This document shows positions 35,352 through 46,400 of a stretch of 64,000 nucleotides of DNA, piece after piece (the stretch's first letter is position 1; each line of letters begins with the position of its first letter). Location of the stretch: NCBI GenBank assembly GCA_013398175.1, contig VZRZ01008717.1, positions 172,989 to 236,988 of the forward strand, read 5' to 3'. The translations under genes and the position numbers were made by a program. The notes under the pieces are model-generated. The model did no database searches, was not told the origin of the DNA, and worked only from the letters and a program-made list of their open reading frames with translations. This stretch comes from Climacteris rufus (taxonomy: Eukaryota > Chordata > Aves > Passeriformes > Climacteridae).

Positions 35352-36624
35352 AGTTCATGAAATGCATGAATTATATAAATCTGTATGTACATTGTGTCCT
35401 GCCTTATTCAGGAGTCCTGAGCAGAGGTTCCAACCTGAACAGAACATTTAGAAGCAAGAAAAGGGATGCTCAGGGTCTTGTTTTAAAACTGCAGGTGTAT
35501 GTGGTTATTTTATTGACAGAGACAAAATGCAAAGTGCCACCAAGATTCTTTCCACTGGAGGAGAAAAGAAAGAAAGGTAAATAAACGGAATTGTTTCAGG
35601 GACTTGGCAGGAAAGCAGAGCTCCTCTGAAAAGCAAGGGGAGCCCACCAAGCTCCAAAACACTGCAGATGCATAAAAAGACAACATTGTGCTTCAATTAG
35701 TGAATGACCAGAAAGCACAGCAGGGCACTGAACAGCTCTTCTCCCCATGGGATGCTGCCAGCAACAAGGTTTGAAGAAAGAAGGGAAATGGAAAAGGAAG
35801 AAGCCTGAGACATTTAAAAATTTTGCTCTTGAAGCTTCAAGCAAATTAAAACCAAATAAGCCCCAAAATAGAAAAAGCAACCCACAAGCCCACAGCTCTA
35901 GTCCCAACAAAGTCCTATTAGTCTTAACAACAGCACACAACTGACTCAATTAATTAAAAGCAAATAAAAAGAAGCAGCCTAACTTATTCTTTCAGAGTTC
36001 AAGACAGCAAAAGCACCAGTCTGCCCCAGACAGAACTCTATTTTTTCTTTTCTTCTTTCTCTTAAATGCATTTATTCATTAAGGCTTCCTCGTAAGCTGT
36101 GTAATGAGTCATTTCTTGCTTCTTTGTGAAGTGCAAAGGGATAGAGAGGAATAGGATTTAAATGGAGGAGGGAGACACTCACAAAGCCTGTTAGAAAAGC
36201 TTGACATGCTTTTGAAGGAATCACAGATAAAGCGAGGCAACTCCTCACAAGGGCTCCAGACTCTTTTCTCTGTCACCAGAGATTTCCCAGGGTCCAAACG
36301 TGGTTGTCTCCTTGCTTACAGCCAGCACAGAAATCCACCCCCCCTCCTCCAGTGAGCTTTCTTCCTCCCCAGAAGAGCTTGGGATGAGAAATTCGGAGCT
36401 GAAGTAGGAAGCAGGAGAGATGCTGCTCCTCCCATGGACCCAATGGCTCACTAGTGTGGATGTGACTATCTCTGAAACGTGAAATATGATCAAGAGGAAT
36501 CATAGAAGTTGGTATCATCAACAGCACAAAGTATTTTATGTCTCTTATCCTAGTAGGCAGAGAAGTCCCAGCAGCCACCAGCTCAGAGCCACACATGTCC
36601 AACTATTCTGCAAGTGGTTTTTCA
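35352..36624. other. Single-copy non-coding stretch
   Basis: No gene recognised; frames up to 117 aa on either strand without domains. Confidence 0.55.
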
Positions 36625-36758
36625 AGAATCACACAAACACAGAAGGGTTTGTGTTAGAAGGAACCTTAAGGAACATCTGGTTCCAACTCTCCTGCCATGG
36701 GCAGGGACACCTCTCACTAGACCAGGCTGCTCAATGCCTCATCCAGCCTGGTTTTCCA
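36625..36758 (-). mobile_element. CR1 LINE, short 3' end (about 135 bp)
   Basis: In reverse: GAATCACACAAACACAGAAGGGTTTGTG..CCATGGGCAGGGACACCTCTCACTAGACC..CATCCAGCCTGG. The terminal block has several changes. Confidence 0.9.
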
Positions 36759-37130
36759 GTGGGGAGGAAGAATCTGTCCAATCCATCAGATTAGTAATGC
36801 CAAACTCAATGAAAAGCCCAGGGCATAATCTCTCCCATCATCAGCCTTATCTCAGACTGCATCTGGAATATCCTCATTTGGTCCCCCAACTACTGTCAAG
36901 AATCTCCCCTGGCTCTCCAGGTTCTTTGAGTCCTCCCACCACAAATTTTGAGGAAGCAAAGCACGGAGATGTGAGAAGGGTGTGCAGAGAGGCTGAACAA
37001 CAGGAACAGCACATGTGTCACTGCAATAAACACAAATCCCAAAAAAAGCACCACCTGAGCCCAAATCCACTGCTGCCACAGTTTTTCAGCAAGGATTCCC
37101 ATCTTGTCCTTGCATAGAAGTAGAAAGCAT
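36759..37130. other. Gap with a possible CR1 scrap
   Basis: The words GACTGCATCTGGAATATCCTC and TTTGGTCCCCCAAC at about 36857-36890 resemble the CR1 ORF2 region upstream of the following plus-strand copy. If so, the intervening 240 bp is degenerate CR1. A 167-aa frame (36614-37117 +) crosses both repeat and unique DNA and is not a gene. Confidence 0.35.
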
Positions 37131-37372
37131 TAAATAGATATTAGGACAAAATAGATACTATGGAAGAAATTGTTCCCTGTGAGGGTGGAGAGCCCTGGCA
37201 CAGGTTACCCAGAGAAGCTGTGGCTGCCTCATCCCTGCAAGTGTCCAAGGCTGGGTTGGATGGACTTTGGAGCAACCTGGTCTCATGGAAGATGTCCTTG
37301 CCCATGGCAGGGGGTTGGAATGATGTGGTATTTAAGGTCCCTTCCAACCAAAATAATTCTCTGATTCTATTT
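37131..37372 (+). mobile_element. CR1 LINE 3' fragment (about 240 bp)
   Basis: TAGATATTAGGACAAAATAG to CCCTTCCAACCAAAATAATTCTCTGATTCTA. The body is clear, the terminal block modified. Confidence 0.92.
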
Positions 37373-38704
37373 TTCTGTGATATTTCTCTTGTGAGAGCCA
37401 CGATCATGTGTCATTCCCCATGGCAGAGATCTTCTACCTACCCTAGAATGGTGTCTCTCACTTTTCTAACATTTATTCTATCTGAGAAAAAGAAATTTAA
37501 AACAAAAAAAATAAACAAAAGCAAAACTCGAAGTGATGAAAAACTCCCACAAAATCTAAAATAAATTTTAAAACCTCCTAAATACAGAATCTAGGGGAAC
37601 TTCTTGCTGCCATCTAGACCCCTTCCAAAAGGTTCACATGCCAATCTAATAATAAAGCTGTCATATGGGGTGATGTGATTTTAGCTTTCAAGCTGAAGGT
37701 TGCTATGGGAGGCTGTTCCCGGCAGCAGCACTGCACAGCACTTGTAAAAGCCCTTTCCAGCATCAGACACTGATTTTTGAGTAGGAAAAAATTCGCTATT
37801 TTTGTTTTTTAAAAGTCCCATAAAAAACAGCAATGCAAGAGAAAAATGTAGAGAAAAAAGTGAAATAAAACATGGGGCCATAATTCAGATGCCTATAGAA
37901 ATGTGAATGCACTAAAACCCCTTTCCCAGAGCTGAAGCACCAGGAAAACCTAATTTTTTCAAATCAGTGCAGCTGAGTTGCTCCATTTGCCAACACCAGG
38001 TTTCCTTGGATGTGGGAGAAGCTAAAGATGCTCAGATGATCTCAGGTGCTGTATAAATGAGGTGCAGAAATGGGAACAAGTTATTGCAATGCCTCTGCTG
38101 GGTGCATCTGCTGTGCACTTAGATCTTGACTCTGATAAAAATGAGGCATCACTTCACAACAGGTTGAGGAAGTTTACCCAGGTTTTTAGAATTAAAAAAT
38201 ATAATAAATATATGATATATATAGGAATTTGTGCAAAGAATGAAATACATATGTGTGTATATATATGCACAGAGAGAGTTATGTAAAGCTGGTCAAATAC
38301 AAATTACTCTCTTAAAACTAACAAAAAAGTAAACATGCAAGATATTTTCCATAGCAATCTGCAAGATTAAGGAGACTGTTACAACCTGCAGGATTTACAG
38401 AGGAAACACAGTAAGAAAGAGGATTTAACACAAGGACAGAGCCCTGAAGCAGGAGGAGGAGGAGATGCAGTCGCTTTTTACCTTTACACAGTGAGGTGAA
38501 GACCACCAAACACTGGTTTATAAAAGGCTTTTAATTCATGCTGCAAAGCCTCCAGCCATTAAGCACCTTAAATCTTTGCAGGTTAAATAAAGGAGAGTTG
38601 GTAGATGAGATATATGGATCAGGATGAATATCTACAGAGCAAACACATCACAGCTGCAGATGTGAGAGCACAGGAGAGCACACAGCCAGCTCCCTGCCCT
38701 GGGC
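37373..38704. other. Single-copy AT-rich stretch
   Basis: No gene recognised. Low-complexity TA/TG text lies at about 38200-38268. Confidence 0.55.
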
Positions 38705-39166
38705 TTTGGGAAAGCAGACTTTGGCCTCCTCAGGGATCTGCTTGGGACAGTGCTATGGGATAAAGACCTGGAGGATAGAGGGGCCCAAGAAAGCTGGTTG
38801 ATATTCAAGGATCGTCTTCAAGCTCAAGGGCAAGGCATCCCAACAGGAAATCAGGAAAAAAAAATGCCCGGAGTCCTGTGAGGATTAACAAGGAGCTTCC
38901 AGACAAAGTCAAGACACAGAACAGAAGCCCACAGAGGGTGGAAGCAAGGACAGGTAGTCTGAGAGAAATACATAAGGAGTGTCCAAGAAGCCAGGGATCA
39001 GGTTAGGAAAGAGAAAGCCCTGATAGAGTTAAATCTGGGGACATCAAGAGCAATTAGAAAAACTTCTATAGGTATGTCAGGGATAAAAGGAAGACTAAAG
39101 AAAATGTGGGCCCTCTCCATAACAAAACAGGAGATCTTGTTAGCCAGGATACAAAGAAGGGTGAGG
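38705..39166 (+). pseudogene. CR1 ORF2 internal fragment (linker between endonuclease and RT)
   Basis: This is not the usual 3' end. Translated pieces match the part of CR1 ORF2 that lies after the apurinic-like endonuclease and before the reverse transcriptase: DFGLLRDLLG, RGAQESWLIFKD, then KNFYRYVRDKRKTKENVGPL and NKTGDLVSQDTKK. The frame is broken by at least one stop (near 38997) and by frame changes, so it is a dead fragment. It ends abruptly at 39166, where an opposite-strand CR1 3' piece starts. Confidence 0.85.
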
Positions 39167-39167
39167 A

Positions 39168-39505
39168 TCAAGATCATCCAGTTCCAACCCAATGCCATGG
39201 GCAGGGACACTTCCACTATCCCAAGTTACTCCAAGCCCCATCCAACCTGGCCTTGAACACTTCTGGGGATGGGGAACCCACAGCTTCTCTGGGCAACCTG
39301 TGTCAAGGCCTCACCATACTCACAGGGAAAAATTTCTTACTAATATCTAATCCAAACCTGCTGTCTTGCAGTTTAAACCCCTTCCCCTTTGTCTTGTCAC
39401 TCCAGGCCCTTGTCCAAGTCCCTCTCCAGCTCTCTGGAGCCCCTTTAGGTACTGGAAGGGACTCCAAGGTCTCCCTGGAGCCTTCCCTTCTCCAGGCTGA
39501 ATTAA
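39168..39505 (-). mobile_element. CR1 LINE 3' fragment lacking its terminal block
   Basis: In reverse it starts at AGATCATCCAGTTCCAACCC, so the last ~30 bp of the element (the GGTTGGGTTGGAAGG block and octamers) are missing. It runs on to GGAGCCTTCCCTTCTCCAGGC. ORF2 text on the minus strand (WSDKTKGKGFKLQDS, LDISKKFFPVSMVRP) is open from 39505 to 39303. Confidence 0.93.
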
Positions 39506-40621
39506 ATGATTTTTCCCTCAAGTCTTCAGTGGGAAGAGCTACAGTGACACCACTGAGATTCTCCATCTTCATCAACACCAAGAGCCAGGAGGCAAGAAAA
39601 CCTCCAGACAGGTTCACAGCCATGAATTTCTGTGATGCCAAAGGTTTCAGACCCAATTTAAACCATGATGGAAGTTACACACCGGTGAAATATTGGGACA
39701 AAAGAAGAAAAACTGACAATGAGCTAAGCAACTGAGATGCTGCAGAAGAGAGATTTCCAAAGCATGGATCCAGCCTGGGTCCTGCACCCCATTGATTTCA
39801 CAATTTCTGTGTCTGAGACAAAATCTCAACGTGGACTGGAGAATCTTTTGCCAACAGAAGATTCTGCCAGAACACACAAACCCAAATAGAACTCTTGATC
39901 AATAAGTCAGTATTTAAGTGCCCAAACTCCAAACCAGCAACAATCTGGAGCCCACAGTACCAGGCAAAACAAGAACCATCACTGAAATGCACTGACTTCA
40001 ATGGAAGTACCAGGAACACACCATTCAATTAAATATAATACATTAATTTCATTTTTTTTTTGCTAAAAACAGACCAAATTATTGCAGAAGACCTCACTAT
40101 CAGCCCAAGGCTTTGGAGCCCAGCCAGCCCACCACCATCCATCCACCCTCCACATCCCCAAAACTCCTCCTTCCCCTGCACTCTGCTAATAAACTCAGGG
40201 ATGTCCTTCCCAGAGGTCTCAATGCCTTGTCAGCAGAAATTCGAATCAATCCAAGCCCTGGAAGCAGCTGCAGCAAATAACTCAATCACGTTCATCATTT
40301 TAACTTATCCTATTTATGAATCAGGTCAAGCTTGAAATCTCCATTTACATTATCAGCCTTCATGATATTGAGATAATCATGCAGAGGACTGATCAAAGGT
40401 TCCTCATAACTTTGGAGTGCAAGAATTACCATACAATAACACTTTATCTACTCCAGTGTCCTTTTTGACTGTGAAGAATACTTCCTTCCCTAGAAAATAG
40501 GACAAGGAATAACACATTGGATAAGAAAATGCTGGCAATACTAAATCTAAGAGTAACAGGGCAGTGGGTGCTGTACACACATCTCAAAAAAACCATGAAA
40601 ATCACCAATTTTTAAAACAAA
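39506..40621. other. Single-copy non-coding stretch
   Basis: No gene recognised. A C-rich patch (CCACCATCCATCCACC) lies at about 40128-40157. Confidence 0.55.
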
Positions 40622-40740
40622 ACAGGTTGGGCAGGGCTTTGAGTAACCTGGTCTAGTGAAAGGTGACCCTGCCCATGACAGGGGGTTGGAACTAGATGGT
40701 CTTGAAGGTCCCTTCCAACCCGAACCATTGTGGGATCCTA
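40622..40740 (+). mobile_element. CR1 LINE, short 3' end (about 120 bp)
   Basis: CAGGTTGGGCAGGGCTTTGAG to CCCTTCCAACCCGAACCATTGTGGG. Confidence 0.93.
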
Positions 40741-42486
40741 ATATCTACTGAAAATCTCTGAGAAAAAGAGAGATTCAAGCTGCTGCCTTGAATTATCTTT
40801 ATTTTATCTCCCCTGCATGGAAGGACATTTTGATTTTTTCAGACTGATACTGAAAATCACCTGAAATGGTTGTCTAAATGGCCTCAATTTCCCTCAGCCC
40901 TGCTTTGATGGGAAGGTGAACCCTGCAGCCTCCTGACACACAGAAATACTCTGCTGATGCTCTTACAGCCCTTTCTCTGTTGTCCCTCCACCAGCTGCAG
41001 CACCTGCACAGCATCATCAGGTCACAACTGCTGCAGATCTGACAACCACCAAAACATAAGAAAAGAGAAAAAGCAATTCCTATCCTCTCAAAGAACTTTC
41101 TTTCTGCTGTTCACCTCCAACTCGCTATTTTTCTTCCCACAACAAATAAAATGTAACATCATTCTGTTATTTTTGTGAAGAGATGTTTTACCTAGAGTGT
41201 GGGCAAAGGGAAACAATTTCTATCCTGACTTTAAGACTGTTTAAAGAGGGTAAAAAAAAATAGAGGGACATAAGCTCAAAAAACAGTCTTTATGTGGGAA
41301 AAAAATATAGGAATATTGTACTGGAAGTGCTTCACTTCTGATACCAGCTATTAAAAATGTAGATATAATCCTTTATTTATCTCATATGCAGCAAGAAAAC
41401 TCCACACACACAGAAAGAAAAATCACATGGGACATAATCCAACAACAATCTCCCCCATTAACTCGAGAACGATGTTCTATTGAATATTTCAAGCGTGATT
41501 ACACTGTAACAAAATGGCACCACGCCACCCAGTCCTGTAAATTATTTTCTTTCAATACCTCCCTTCCTTGCAAAGATGCCAGGAGGCTGGATAAAAGAAA
41601 TGCTCCCAGGTCAAAGTGAAAGGCACTGAAGAAACAAGGAGGATCCTTCAATGACCATCCCAAAGTCTGTCCCAAAGTGGAAAGATGACCTTAGCAGGTC
41701 CTCTAGCCAGGATCTGGGTTGGGAATTATTGTACCAACAGGATGCCTTCTGCAAAGGAATTAAATCCTAAGGATGTAAAATGATGGTAGCCTTCTCCAAG
41801 TCATAACTTTGAATGCAGTTAATGCTTCTGGCTCGATTTTAGAGCTACCAGTGGGGGAAAACTTTCACCTCAGTTTCTCTAATGTGGAGAAAACATCACA
41901 AACAGCAGAGATGAAAGCACCAAACAGCCCCATGGGGGATGCATGAGCTCAGAGGGATCCCAGGTCTGGTGAGCCTTGACTGGGAATCATGACAGTCTTT
42001 TTTCCAGTCATGACTTAAGTTCAGGAGGAAGCAAGCATAAGCAGAATCACAAATTTTGCCAAGTCCAGGCAGTGAGGCTGTAACACAGCTAATTAAATAC
42101 CTCGTCAAAGATTTTCCGATCGTTCAAAGGACTGGGATGCGCAAGAAGAGGCTTGCAGGGGGATGAACAGCAGCTAGAGTGCTGAGTGAGCACATCTGAA
42201 ACACTAGAACACTAACATGGATTCAATTTAAATTCCCTGAACAAGTTAGAGAACAGGGAAGTGAGAAAAAGCCATTCTACAGCCAAGCTCATCAATATAT
42301 CCAACGTGTTCTGTCTATGAATCCAGCTCAGCTTCTCTATGGCCAAGGAAGAGAGACCAGAGCCTCCCCAAAGGTGCTCCAATGACCATGGAAGGAGCCA
42401 CAGGTCTCCAGTAACTTCTTCAAGTTCCTTGGGGCTGCTACCATCATAACCTGAGCCATCAAAATGAACACAACCCACCCAGGATA
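40741..42486. other. Single-copy non-coding stretch
   Basis: No gene recognised; frames under 80 aa except those entering the flanking repeat. The block at 41390-41560 keeps CpGs (ACTCGAGAACGATG, AAGCGTGAT, CCACGCC) and could be a conserved element. Confidence 0.4.
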
Positions 42487-42590
42487 AGCAACCTGGTCTA
42501 GTGGAAGCTGTTCCTGCCCATGGCAGGGGCTTGGAACTTGATGATCTTTAAGGTCCCTTCCAACCCAAACCATTCTGTGATTCTATGATC
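42487..42590 (+). mobile_element. CR1 LINE, short 3' end (about 105 bp)
   Basis: GCAACCTGGTCTAGTGGAAGC to CCCAACCCAAACCATTCTGTGATTCTATGAT; the terminal block looks essentially consensus. Confidence 0.95.
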
Positions 42591-43005
42591 ATGGGAAACC
42601 TCAACTGATGGGCAAAGAAGGGGATGACATGTCAAGACCCTCAAAGCAGTTCATGGTCCCCAAAATGCCAACTCACTGCTGTCTTGAGCATGCAAGGTGA
42701 TTTTTTTCTCTTATTTGAAGCATTCAGCAATTTTACTTCAATATAGCTTAGAATTATCTACATCAGGCCCAATGAAAGTGAAATAACAGAGAGAAGTGTT
42801 GCAGCAGGCAGACTCCTAACAGAAGCTGAAGCCAATGAAAGGAACTGGATGTCACCAATGGCACCAAAAAAATAAACTCTATCCAAGGCTAATACTTTCA
42901 GGAGAGCAACAGGATGCATAGAAAAGAAGGCAGAATAATATCAAGATTATTACAAGGTAAAATATAATTATCATAGATTATATAATGTAAAATTCACCAC
43001 TCAGA
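42591..43005. other. Gap between CR1 copies
   Basis: Unique AT-rich DNA, nothing recognised. Confidence 0.55.
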
Positions 43006-43178
43006 AGATGGTGAGGCCCTGACAGAGGCTGCCCAGAGGAGCTGTAGCTGCCCCATCCCTGGAAGTGTTCAAGACCAGGCTGGATGGGGCAACCTGGTCT
43101 AGTGGAAGGTGCAGGGGGGGTTGGAAGTAGGTGATCTTCAGGTCCTTTCCAATCTAAACCACTCTACAATTCCATGAA
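43006..43178 (+). mobile_element. CR1 LINE 3' fragment with small deletions (about 170 bp)
   Basis: GATGGTGAGGCCCTGACAGAGG to CCTTTCCAATCTAAACCACTCTAC. Two short deletions remove CTTGGAG before 'caacctgg' and most of the TGTCCCTGCCCATGG block. Confidence 0.92.
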
Positions 43179-43430
43179 AATTATTAGGTAAAATTGATGG
43201 TACAGTGTCATTTTGGTTTTTATCTCCTTAATAGAGCTCAGAAAAAAGTGAGAGATGAGCAGCAGAAATGCTTCTCACCCCATGGAGATTGGGGAGAAGA
43301 AAGGAGACACACTGAGGGAACAAGTTTGATTTGGAAAGGGAACTGGCACCAAACATGGTCTATAAGGAACAGTTTAGAAAAGACGTGGAAACTCTCAGCT
43401 TCCTACCACAAACTGGAGAAAAACAGATCT

Positions 43431-43468
<38 letters not shown>

Positions 43469-45095
43469 AGGAAATACTCCAGAGATAAGTGAATTTTTTC
43501 AATAATGGACCTATAGCACAGGTTTTGGAGGTCAAGAACTCCAGGATCCAAAGGCACCAGGAAGTGCATAACAAGACCAGCCAAAGTTGTCATAACTAAG
43601 TTGCAATATGCAATGCTGAAGCCAGGCTTTAAGAATTTACTGTTAGCAGAAACCGAGGAAGGAATCATCACCCATTTACATACCAGGACATTGCTTTCTC
43701 TTCTTCTGAGCATGTTATTACTGATCACCATCCAAAAGAGAGATTCTTGAACTAAATGAACCCTGTGGCTCTCTAGACAATTCCTAGACTACTTATAATT
43801 AAAGGCACCATTAAGCCCTCAGAGAAGCAGATGCCAATCCATGTCAAAAGTTACACAGCTGAACGGGGTCTAATTAGGCTGCATTCAAGAGATACATCAC
43901 ATCCCCAACAGATGTCATTTCATAGGAAGCTTTTCCCATACTTCACAATCTTAAGATCATTTGAGATGTTCTTGCCTTCATCATCCCTTGTTTAGAAAAG
44001 AAAAGACCATCCCAAGTCATCTGCCTGCAAGCTTAGGATGGGATAAGTGGCAAACAGAAGAAAAAGCCACTGATGTGGTGGGGAAGTGAATATTAAAATA
44101 TAATTTTAAAAGTTTACATGTAGAAACAATCCCTTCCTTCCCATTTCACACTTTTTTGGTGGTAGGGTGATATTTTGGGCTCCCTTTTTGCATGTTTATT
44201 CAGGGTCTGTACAGCCAAACAACTGTACTTTCTTGTGAACTGGTAAATGCTACAAGCCCAGTTCATCCATTCCTGAAAAATACTTTTTTAAACAATGTAA
44301 AACAGCAATTAAGTGCCATGAAAAGAGCTCTTGCACAGCCTGGTCCAGGTGACAGAACACCCCAAAACATCTTTTGTATTAAGATGCAGATCAAGTTTTC
44401 TCCTCTGCATTTGAATGGGAAAAGAGAGTCCAAATCAACTCAGAAGCAGCCATCATATAAGGTACTAAAAATATTATCATCTAAACACAGAAAGGTCAAA
44501 AAATAAATTCTTAACTGCCTTCCCAACATAACGCAGAAAGCACATCTATTCTTAAGCATTCACCAAGGCCAGTGAGTTTGGGGAAAAGACAGATGGGAGA
44601 ATATGTAGGAGAATATGTTCTCTGAATACTTCCACAAATAGGCTACCAAAAGTCAAGAGAGATGCTGTGTCACAAGAGATGCAGAAGTCGCAGAAGATGC
44701 ATTTCCTTACATTCCTCTCTAGGAGACCTTCTCCAGCAGATAGAGAAGTCATTACTACTTGTTCCCATGGCACTGCCTCCAGAAACTCATCCTCTAGTTT
44801 TCCTATATTTTCAAACAAAATGGCACCATGGTCCTGGAGTGACAGATGCCACTTTTTCAGCATTTCCCAGCAACATGGTGATGATCACCACAAAGAATGA
44901 CAGTGATACGGGAACCATCAATGGTCTGTGCTAAACTTTCCCTTTACCAGTGCCATGCTCCTGCCTTTTCAGCTGCTCCTGTAACTTGAAGCTGTTGAAC
45001 AGCTTAATGAAATTTAAAAAAAAAAAAAAAATTTTTTTAAAAATCCTAAACCATAATTATCAGCCTGCAAGTTGAGGGAAAGACTAAAGATAGGA
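43179..45095. other. Single-copy stretch with long poly-A
   Basis: No gene recognised. A 30-base poly-A lies at 43436-43465 and an A16-T7 tract at 45016-45038. I could not recognise a retrocopy upstream of the poly-A. The 123-aa minus frame at 43731-43360 is interrupted in sense by that tract (it reads as a phenylalanine run) and is not a gene. Confidence 0.5.
43436..43465. repeat. Poly-A tract, 30 bases
   Basis: Uninterrupted run of A. CR1 does not end in poly-A, so this is not a CR1 tail. Confidence 0.95.
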
Positions 45096-45513
45096 ACACT
45101 TCTCTGAGGAAGACAGGCTGAGAGAGTTGGGGCTGTTCAGCCTGGAGAAGAGAAGGCTCCAAGAAGACCTTAGAGCCCCTCCCAGTACCTAAAGGGGGCC
45201 TACAGGAATGGTGGAGAGGGACTTCTCACAAGGGCATGGAGTGATAGGACACAGAGGAATTGCCTTAAACTGAAGGAGAGTGGGTTTAGATTGGATATTT
45301 TGAATAAATTCTTTCCTGTGAGGGCAGTGATGCCCTGGCACAGGTTTCCCAGAGAAGTTGTGGCTGCCCCATCCCTGGAAGTGTTCAAGGCCAGGTTGGA
45401 TGGGGCTTGAAGCAACCTGGGACCATGGAAGGTGTCCCTGCCCATGGCAGAGAGGTTGGAACAAAATGGTCTTTAAGGTCCCTTTCCAACCCAAATCATT
45501 CTGAGATTCTGTA
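45096..45513 (+). mobile_element. CR1 LINE 3' fragment (about 420 bp)
   Basis: It runs from TCTGAGGAAGACAGGCTGAGAGAGTTGGGG to CCCAACCCAAATCATTCTGAGATTCTG. The antisense frame starting in the terminal block spans 45494-45189 (101 aa). First of three same-strand pieces in 1.3 kb. Confidence 0.95.
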
Positions 45514-45925
45514 AATTAAACATGGAAAGAAAGATAATTGAACACCAGGGTGGAGAAATAGACCAAAATACAATACTTGCAGCAATTACCCAGTGAGTGG
45601 ATTATCTGTTAGTAAACAAATGGGAAACCACTCAGGTTTATGGTCTCTGCTGTGGTGGAGGTGGCAACCAGACATAGCAAGTGGAAGCTGAAATGTCAGG
45701 AGGTGAAAGGCACATCTGTGGAAAACGAGGCACTTTCTACTTGCTCTTCAGCAGATGGAGTGCGGAGAGCAGATGGAGATGTTCCTTCTCAGGATGGCAT
45801 TTTAGCCATTTCTTTTGTGACATCCTGGCTGGCATCCCCATCAACAGCAAGGCCAGTCTTGGTGGTGCAGCCAAAAGTAATGGAGTAAACTGAAGTCACT
45901 TTAATTTGGCAGTACAATGTTAAGA
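45514..45925. other. Unique DNA between CR1 copies
   Basis: Two overlapping frames of 70-82 aa, no domain recognised. Confidence 0.5.
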
Positions 45926-45980
45926 CCTGGACTTGATCTTAGTCTTTTCCAACTTAAATGATTCTATAATTCTAGAATTC
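45926..45980 (+). mobile_element. CR1 LINE, minimal 3' end of an older subtype
   Basis: CTGGACTTGATCTTAGTCTTTTCCAACTTAAATGATTCTATAATTCTAG matches the terminal block of the lineage that ends TTTTCCAACCTTAATGATTCTATGATTCT. Confidence 0.75.
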
Positions 45981-45993
45981 TAAATTGGGCTAT

Positions 45994-46400
45994 GAAGAAG
46001 GGTGGAACATCTCTCCTATGAGGAAAGGCTGATAGAATTTGGATTGTTCAGCCCGGAGAAGTGAAGGCTTCGGGGTGACCTAAATTGTGGTCTTTCAGTA
46101 TGTGAAGGGGGGCTACAAGAGAGCTGGAGAGGGACATGTAGTGATAGGACAAGGGGGAACGGCTTCAAACTGAAAGAGGGTAAGTTTAAATTAGGTATTA
46201 GGAAAAAAAAAAATTCTTTACTGTGAGTGTGGTGAGACACTGGCACAGAGAAGTTGTGGCTGCCCCATCCCTGGATGTATTCAAGATCAGGTTGGACGAT
46301 GCTTGGAGCAAGTAGAAGGTATCCCTGTCCATGGCAGTGAGTGGAACAAGATGATCTTTAAGATCCCTTCCAACCCAAACCATTCTACAATTCCGTAATT
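45994..46400 (+). mobile_element. CR1 LINE 3' fragment (about 405 bp)
   Basis: AAGGGTGGAACATCTCTCCTATGAGG to CCCAACCCAAACCATTCTACAATTCC. It has a small deletion in the GGTTGCCC block (CACTGGCACAGAGAAG) and an A12 run at 46203-46213. Its start nearly abuts the tail of the previous minimal copy. Confidence 0.94.

Noticed and set aside
36614..37117. 167-aa plus-strand open frame
   Set aside because: Crosses a reversed CR1 end into other DNA, so the frame is a composite accident.
45640..45893. Two overlapping frames between CR1 copies as an ORF2 remnant
   Set aside because: No match to the CR1 endonuclease or RT blocks in either frame.
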